Of a stretch of 64,000 nucleotides of DNA, positions 48,300 to 64,000 are shown piece after piece. The translations under genes were made by a program, and so were the position numbers. The notes under the pieces were generated by a model. It did no database searches. It saw nothing but the letters and a program-made list of their open reading frames with translations, and was not told the DNA's origin. The stretch lies in NCBI GenBank assembly GCA_032164245.1, contig JAVMKO010000009.1, positions 82,068,712 to 82,132,711 on the forward strand. Direction: 5' to 3'. Origin of the DNA: Sternotherus odoratus. Taxonomy: Eukaryota; Chordata; Testudines; Kinosternidae. Within the stretch, counting starts at the first letter, position 1; each line of letters opens with the position of its first letter.

Positions 48300-49657
48300 T
48301 TAACAATGCAAAAATGTCATGTCTCTGTTATATTTGTTATAGATTTTTATTTCCCTGTCAATTAAAGAAACACTACAGACTTGTCAAGGAAAAAAAACTT
48401 TTTATAGGCCTAGGATCCTTCTTTCACAGTACAACGCAACAGTAAAAGATTTAGCATAAACAGAAGGTGCAATAATGATTATCAACTAGCACAAGCCAAC
48501 TGCACAAATACCACAACTACTGAAGTTAATGCCATTACTAGAAAATTCAACAATACTAGTGGAAATCAAAATCTGATCAAACAGTGCTTTTTCAGGTGCA
48601 AAACCCAATTCAATTTACAGATGAGAGGCTTCCCAAGGGGTGACAGCTCTAAACCTTTACAAAAGCATTGTAAAATTGTGCATCTGGGGCTGTTTTACAT
48701 ATTTGGCAAAGTATCTTCAGACCTGAATGCCAGGGGTGCTAAGCATTCACCACTTTCTTTGAAGTAAGTGGAAATTACAGGTTCTCAACACCAATGAAGA
48801 TCAAGCCCTCTGTATTCTCCACTACAATACACTAAAGGAAATAGTTTACTTTTAGCTTGAGCTGTTTCTGTGAAGTCCCTCCTGAATCTCAGCTTTGATT
48901 GATTCACTCACTGCATTTTTATTTTTAAAGCAGTCCTTATATTATGTTTAACACACAATATAGTTCCTGATTACACAAAAATATACACACTAGACTATTT
49001 CTCCAAAGTACTTCAATAATCAATTAAAATGTTAATTGACATCAAAAGCCCAGGACTGTAGTAATGTGTTGGCAATTCAAATACTGTAGCAATGTATTAA
49101 AATTAGAGAGAGAAACACATTAACACCAGTTAATTAATAGGAGTTAATTCTGGCTTTGTGAGGATACCTGGCATTGCCAGGTGAGTCGTGATTGCTCACA
49201 GGGTTTTAGGCTACAGAGGCAATGCATGCCGGCCCTAACTCCAAATCCAAGGCCTTGTCTAGGGTAGGATTTAAGGTGTGACAGTATCATATATTAGCTA
49301 ACGCCTTGTAACTAACGAGTTTTAGAAGTTGAGCATTGCCTAGTTTTGAACTTGACCAGTTCCAAACACAAAGGCTGTGTGCGAACACATTCAAAACACC
49401 ACACCTTTCCTCCTAGGCTAGATAAGACCAGGGAGGCTTTGGCCACTGCTTCCAATAAGTACCAGATGTGACCCTAGCTGCTAGGGACACTTCAGCACAC
49501 TCAATGCAAAGTGGGTGATCTTTTATTGGATCCGTTTCTATTAGTGGGGGAAAAACCTTCTGAGCTTACGTGGAGCTCTTCTTGAGACCCATGTAACCTC
49601 AAAAGCTTGTTTCTTTCACCAAGAGAAGTTGGTCTAATCAAAGATATTACCTAACCC

Positions 49658-49741
<84 letters not shown>

Positions 49742-52511
49742 TCTCTCTCTCTCTCAGAACATGGGACCAATATAGCTACAACAATGCAAACAATTATCAG
49801 GAATTGTCTCTTAGGAGTGTCTGTGTGGCATCTGGGAGGGCACTTCCCAATGCAGACAGAAAGACACATGCTAGCTCGCCAAAAATAGCAGTGTGGCCGC
49901 AGCAGCACAAACTGGTAGAACTGAAGTGGTCGGGCAGAATTGGACTGGGATAGCTAGTTGGAGCCATTATGGCCACACTGCTATTTAGTGACCTGCATTG
50001 GGAAGCACCCTCAAAGCCGCAGTGGAGACGTACCCTGATAAAGGGCTCTAGCAGCAATGGATCCTCCACGGGGAGAGAGTGGGAAGCAATCTCAAATTGC
50101 TCTGAATATCTAGTAACTGAAGAAATCAGTTGCGCTCTTATCAGAGGCACAGCTGGACACCAACAGCTGTGTTCTCCACATTCTATGATATCAGCATGGA
50201 ACTTTGTAAATTGAATTCAGTCACCCAGCTTACAGAGGAAAAAACAGGAGGTAGTTATTTAACCTACCTCTTTTTAAAAAGGAAAAATAAAAAACAAGAC
50301 ATATAATGTTGCAGCAATCAAAAATCAACACCAACTTTTTTCTTTCTTTTCTCTCTCTCTTTTTTAAACACATGAAGTTAGGATACAGACATAATATAAA
50401 ATTCACTCTGAATGGAAACCCTGCATAGCAGGGAACAAACCAGTAGCACTAAACAACAAATAGGTATGTTAACAGCTAAAACTGCCATTTACTGCAATGA
50501 AGAGTCTTCTTTCCAAAAATGTAAACGCAGAATGTACACAGTTCTAGAGGAGTCTTATAGAAAAAAAACGATACATTTTGCTTGAAAAGGAAAAACAAAT
50601 TCTTGGGCATATTTTAACTGCAAAACATTAGCTCCACTTCGGTAATTTTAAGGCAATGTTATTTAGACCTGAGAAAATGAAAAAAGGTCATTTTATTTTC
50701 TGAACTATAAATATACACTCAGTCAAAGTCTAAATATTTCCTTGTTTCGCCTCCCCTTTGCATGAATGTCCCACTCCACAACAGTGGTGGGCAAACATCC
50801 AAAGAAAACTGTACTGAGGTCTCGGGTCCTGATCTGAGAGGTGCAGAGTACTCTCAATTCCAAGCAAAGTCAATGGGAGTTGTGAGTGCTCAGACATCTC
50901 TTAGGACGAGGTCCTGTGCTCCCTTGGGGAAGCGTGCTCTTGTTTTAACACAGTGAGTGCTAACTCTGAAATCCGCCTAGTGTGTGTATTTGTGACTGGG
51001 AAAGGACTGGTTGATTGTGTGGCTAAAAATAAATTAAAATTAAATACAGGTAAGTTCTAGGCTGGAACCTTTTCCTTGGGAAAGCAAGAAATAAGAGTTC
51101 TCAGCTTCTTAAATTTTCACTGCACCTTTAGCCATTCCCATCACTGAAGAATAAATCCTAGATCTCGAATGTGAAATAGCAAATTGTTCTGTGCTCTTCC
51201 TCGGAAAAATGTAAAAACATGGCAGCTCACAAACATTTAGTATAAACAGTAAGAGACATGAAAATGAATCAGGGAGGAGACTATAGTAACTCCTTAGCAT
51301 GCAGTGTATCAAAGTGCAACAATTTCAACTAGACAGGAGGACGGACAACTCCCTTTCAGTACCACCTCATTTTCTAAATATCTCTTAAGAAATCTGCATG
51401 TACAGTTTCAATCTACAACCTTTACACTTCCTGTTTGGGTAGGTGCGACTCCGTGGTATAGCATGGAACTGCAGTAGACTTGCACGTTTATTTAGTTTCC
51501 TCAATGACTAACTAGTAAAAGAGCTTCAATCACATGAGACATGGCCCCTTCCCAAAATTCAGAACTTAATCACCTGTTAAAAAGGTGTTTGTTATTTCTA
51601 GAAAAGCTGTTTAAGATCCCCCTGAAATGCAAACTCCCCAACTCCAAAGCCTGTGCAATTAGCCCCATGCAGCTTGCTTGTGATCAATTCTTTCCCTCAA
51701 CTATGACTGCAAAACACAAGCTCTGGGCCCCAATCTGAAAAGTCATACATCACAGTGACCCATCCTGGACCAGAGGAAGGCAGGGAATAGCTTCTGCTGA
51801 GGCCCGTCATTATCTAAACAGTGGCTTAGCAGAGTGGGTGAGTCACTTCAGAGCAAAATGTTTCCTTCCCAGGAGCAAAGCATTCTGAATCGATGATGCC
51901 TTACACCTCCTCCTGGTCTGGATAAATGGGGACCCAAATACAGCAGTGCAGACTATGGCTGACTACTAGACCAGCAGGCCAATCCTTGAGCAGAGATTTT
52001 GCCAATATTATCATGTGTGTATTTGACAATCAGAGATAGGAGAGACCAAAACACTCATCATGTGACTAATAAGCAATTTACATCTTTAGCTGACACCTCC
52101 CTAACAACTCTAGGAAGGGCAAAGCAAAGGAAACATTTCATTTGTCATTCCGGTCTGTGTCAAGCTGAATTCTGAAAGCTAACAACAGAGAAATCGGCCA
52201 CTTTCCCTACCTAGCTGGGACCTAACGCCATACATCATACCACTTAAAAAGAAGTCCACCATGTGCAAAAGATTATTATGCTAAAAACCTGTTTCTTTCT
52301 ACACAGTGCAGTCAACATGGTTTTCAGCGTAAGAAACTGCAGCTTGCTCTTCACAAGCCATCTTGTAGAGAATATTTATATTCTTCTGGCACCATATAAA
52401 TATTTATACAGCTTAGACATTCTGAGACATGCATTAGATTTTAGGTAGTACATATTTCTTCGTGATCACATATGCAGATATTATTGTCAATTAAATCGAG
52501 CAACATAAATC
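48300..52511 (-). other. Probable SLC9A6 3' UTR and downstream flank
   Basis: No gene is visible for 4 kb after the stop codon. The sequence is AT-rich. AATAAA signals on the minus strand (TTTATT on plus) occur near 51487, 50690, 49514, 48925 and 48346, and any could end the transcript. The extent of the UTR cannot be set from sequence alone. A SINE with a long (GT)n tract at 49495-49800 lies inside. Confidence 0.45.
49495..49800 (+). mobile_element. SINE interrupted by a long (GT)n(CT)n microsatellite
   Basis: The left part ends AGATATTACCTAACCCACT; the right part resumes GAACATGGGACCAATATAGC TACAACAATGC. Both are consecutive pieces of one SINE subfamily. Between them are 40 GT units (49661-49740) and about seven CT units (49741-49755). 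Confidence 0.75.
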
Positions 52512-63471
<10,960 letters not shown>

Positions 63472-63529
63472 TTAGTTTGGAAGGAAAGAAAGCTGTGTGG
63501 ATTTGCATGTTAATCTGCATGTTCACTCA

Positions 63530-63642
63530 CTCCGGGGCACCTGGCATTGGCCACTGTTGGTAGACAGGATACTGGGCTAGATGGACCATTGGTCTGACCC
63601 AGAACAGCCTCTCTTATGTTCTTCTTATGTTCTTATGTTAAT
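63530..63642 (+). mobile_element. CR1 LINE extreme 3' end, second subfamily
   Basis: GGCACCTGGCATTGGCCACT, ACTGGGCTAGATGGACCATT and CTTATGTTCTTATG form the usual tail. It lies in the SLC9A6 intron upstream of exon A. Confidence 0.88.
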
Positions 63643-64000
63643 GGCTGTTGCCATGGCTTCCACTGAGGATGATCTTGACAAGATGGAGAAACATGGGCTA
63701 AAAGGGGACTTCAAGTAGTGTGCTGAAGCCATGCTGTGACTGCACTGCGCCAGCTCGAGGAATCAAATCAAGCTCTCACTGTAACAGATACGTTTGGACC
63801 CACCTATACTACTGGGCTTTGAGGAGGTTTATTCTACCGTTTGTCACCCGCGGGTAGCCAGGAGCCATTCCATGATGATACTGACCCCTCGCCACTGTCA
63901 TCCATGCCGCTCTGCTAAAATATGCTCTACTTGAGGCTACCCTTAAAGCCTACGCTTCAGCATAGCCCAGAAGGTAACAGCCCACCTGTTTGCTAGCGTG
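63643..64000. other. SLC9A6 intron, no exon seen
   Basis: The next upstream coding exon expected for the gene does not appear before the window edge. Confidence 0.6.

Noticed and set aside
49651..49953. Cys-Val and Thr-His repeat proteins
   Set aside because: They are translations of the (GT)n microsatellite.

Overview
The window looks like vertebrate nuclear DNA, most probably from a turtle and at least from a sauropsid. The evidence is the repeat content: 3' ends of CR1 LINEs, copies of a tRNA-derived SINE of the kind common in turtles, many hAT DNA-transposon relics with 8-bp target duplications, and a nested retroelement of a type common in turtle genomes. Coding density is very low, genes are split by introns, and there are no bacterial signals. 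The species call is inference from repeats.

The only confident host protein-coding gene is SLC9A6 (NHE6, endosomal Na+/H+ exchanger) on the minus strand. Ten consecutive exons covering the last ~402 residues lie between 63451 and 52512. The phases join without a break and give 403 codons including the stop, so the gene looks intact; the N-terminal half lies to the right of the window. Three of its nine visible introns carry U12-type (minor spliceosome) signals, including one AT-AC intron. The stretch left of the stop codon (about 48.3-52.5 kb) probably holds the long 3' UTR.

Region by region: 1-9.3 kb is mostly unannotated sequence with a CR1 3' end (640-1437), a short local duplication (4118/5848) and a TATA-containing promoter or LTR candidate (about 5.05 kb). 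9.4-9.8 kb is a C-rich degenerate minisatellite. 11.8-16 kb holds an unrecognised 91-codon open frame, a second local duplication (12581/15611) and SINE and L3/MIR-like relics. 16.6-19.7 kb has two inverted copies of one hAT MITE flanking a CR1. A CpG island without a recognised gene lies at about 24.0-24.5 kb. 27-34 kb is dense in hAT elements and includes a 3.9-kb autonomous-type hAT copy whose transposase is split by a retroelement fragment with an SR-rich gag-like ORF. 35-49 kb contains a possible solo LTR, further hATs, CR1 pieces, a perfect SINE fold-back, and a 1.26-kb TIR element with a GC-rich interior. 52.5-63.5 kb is SLC9A6.

The genes do not form an operon or pathway. The window is one housekeeping-type transporter gene next to a large repeat-rich intergenic region. 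In human the next gene downstream of SLC9A6 is FHL1, so the CpG island at 24 kb could be its start, but I found no FHL1 coding exon.
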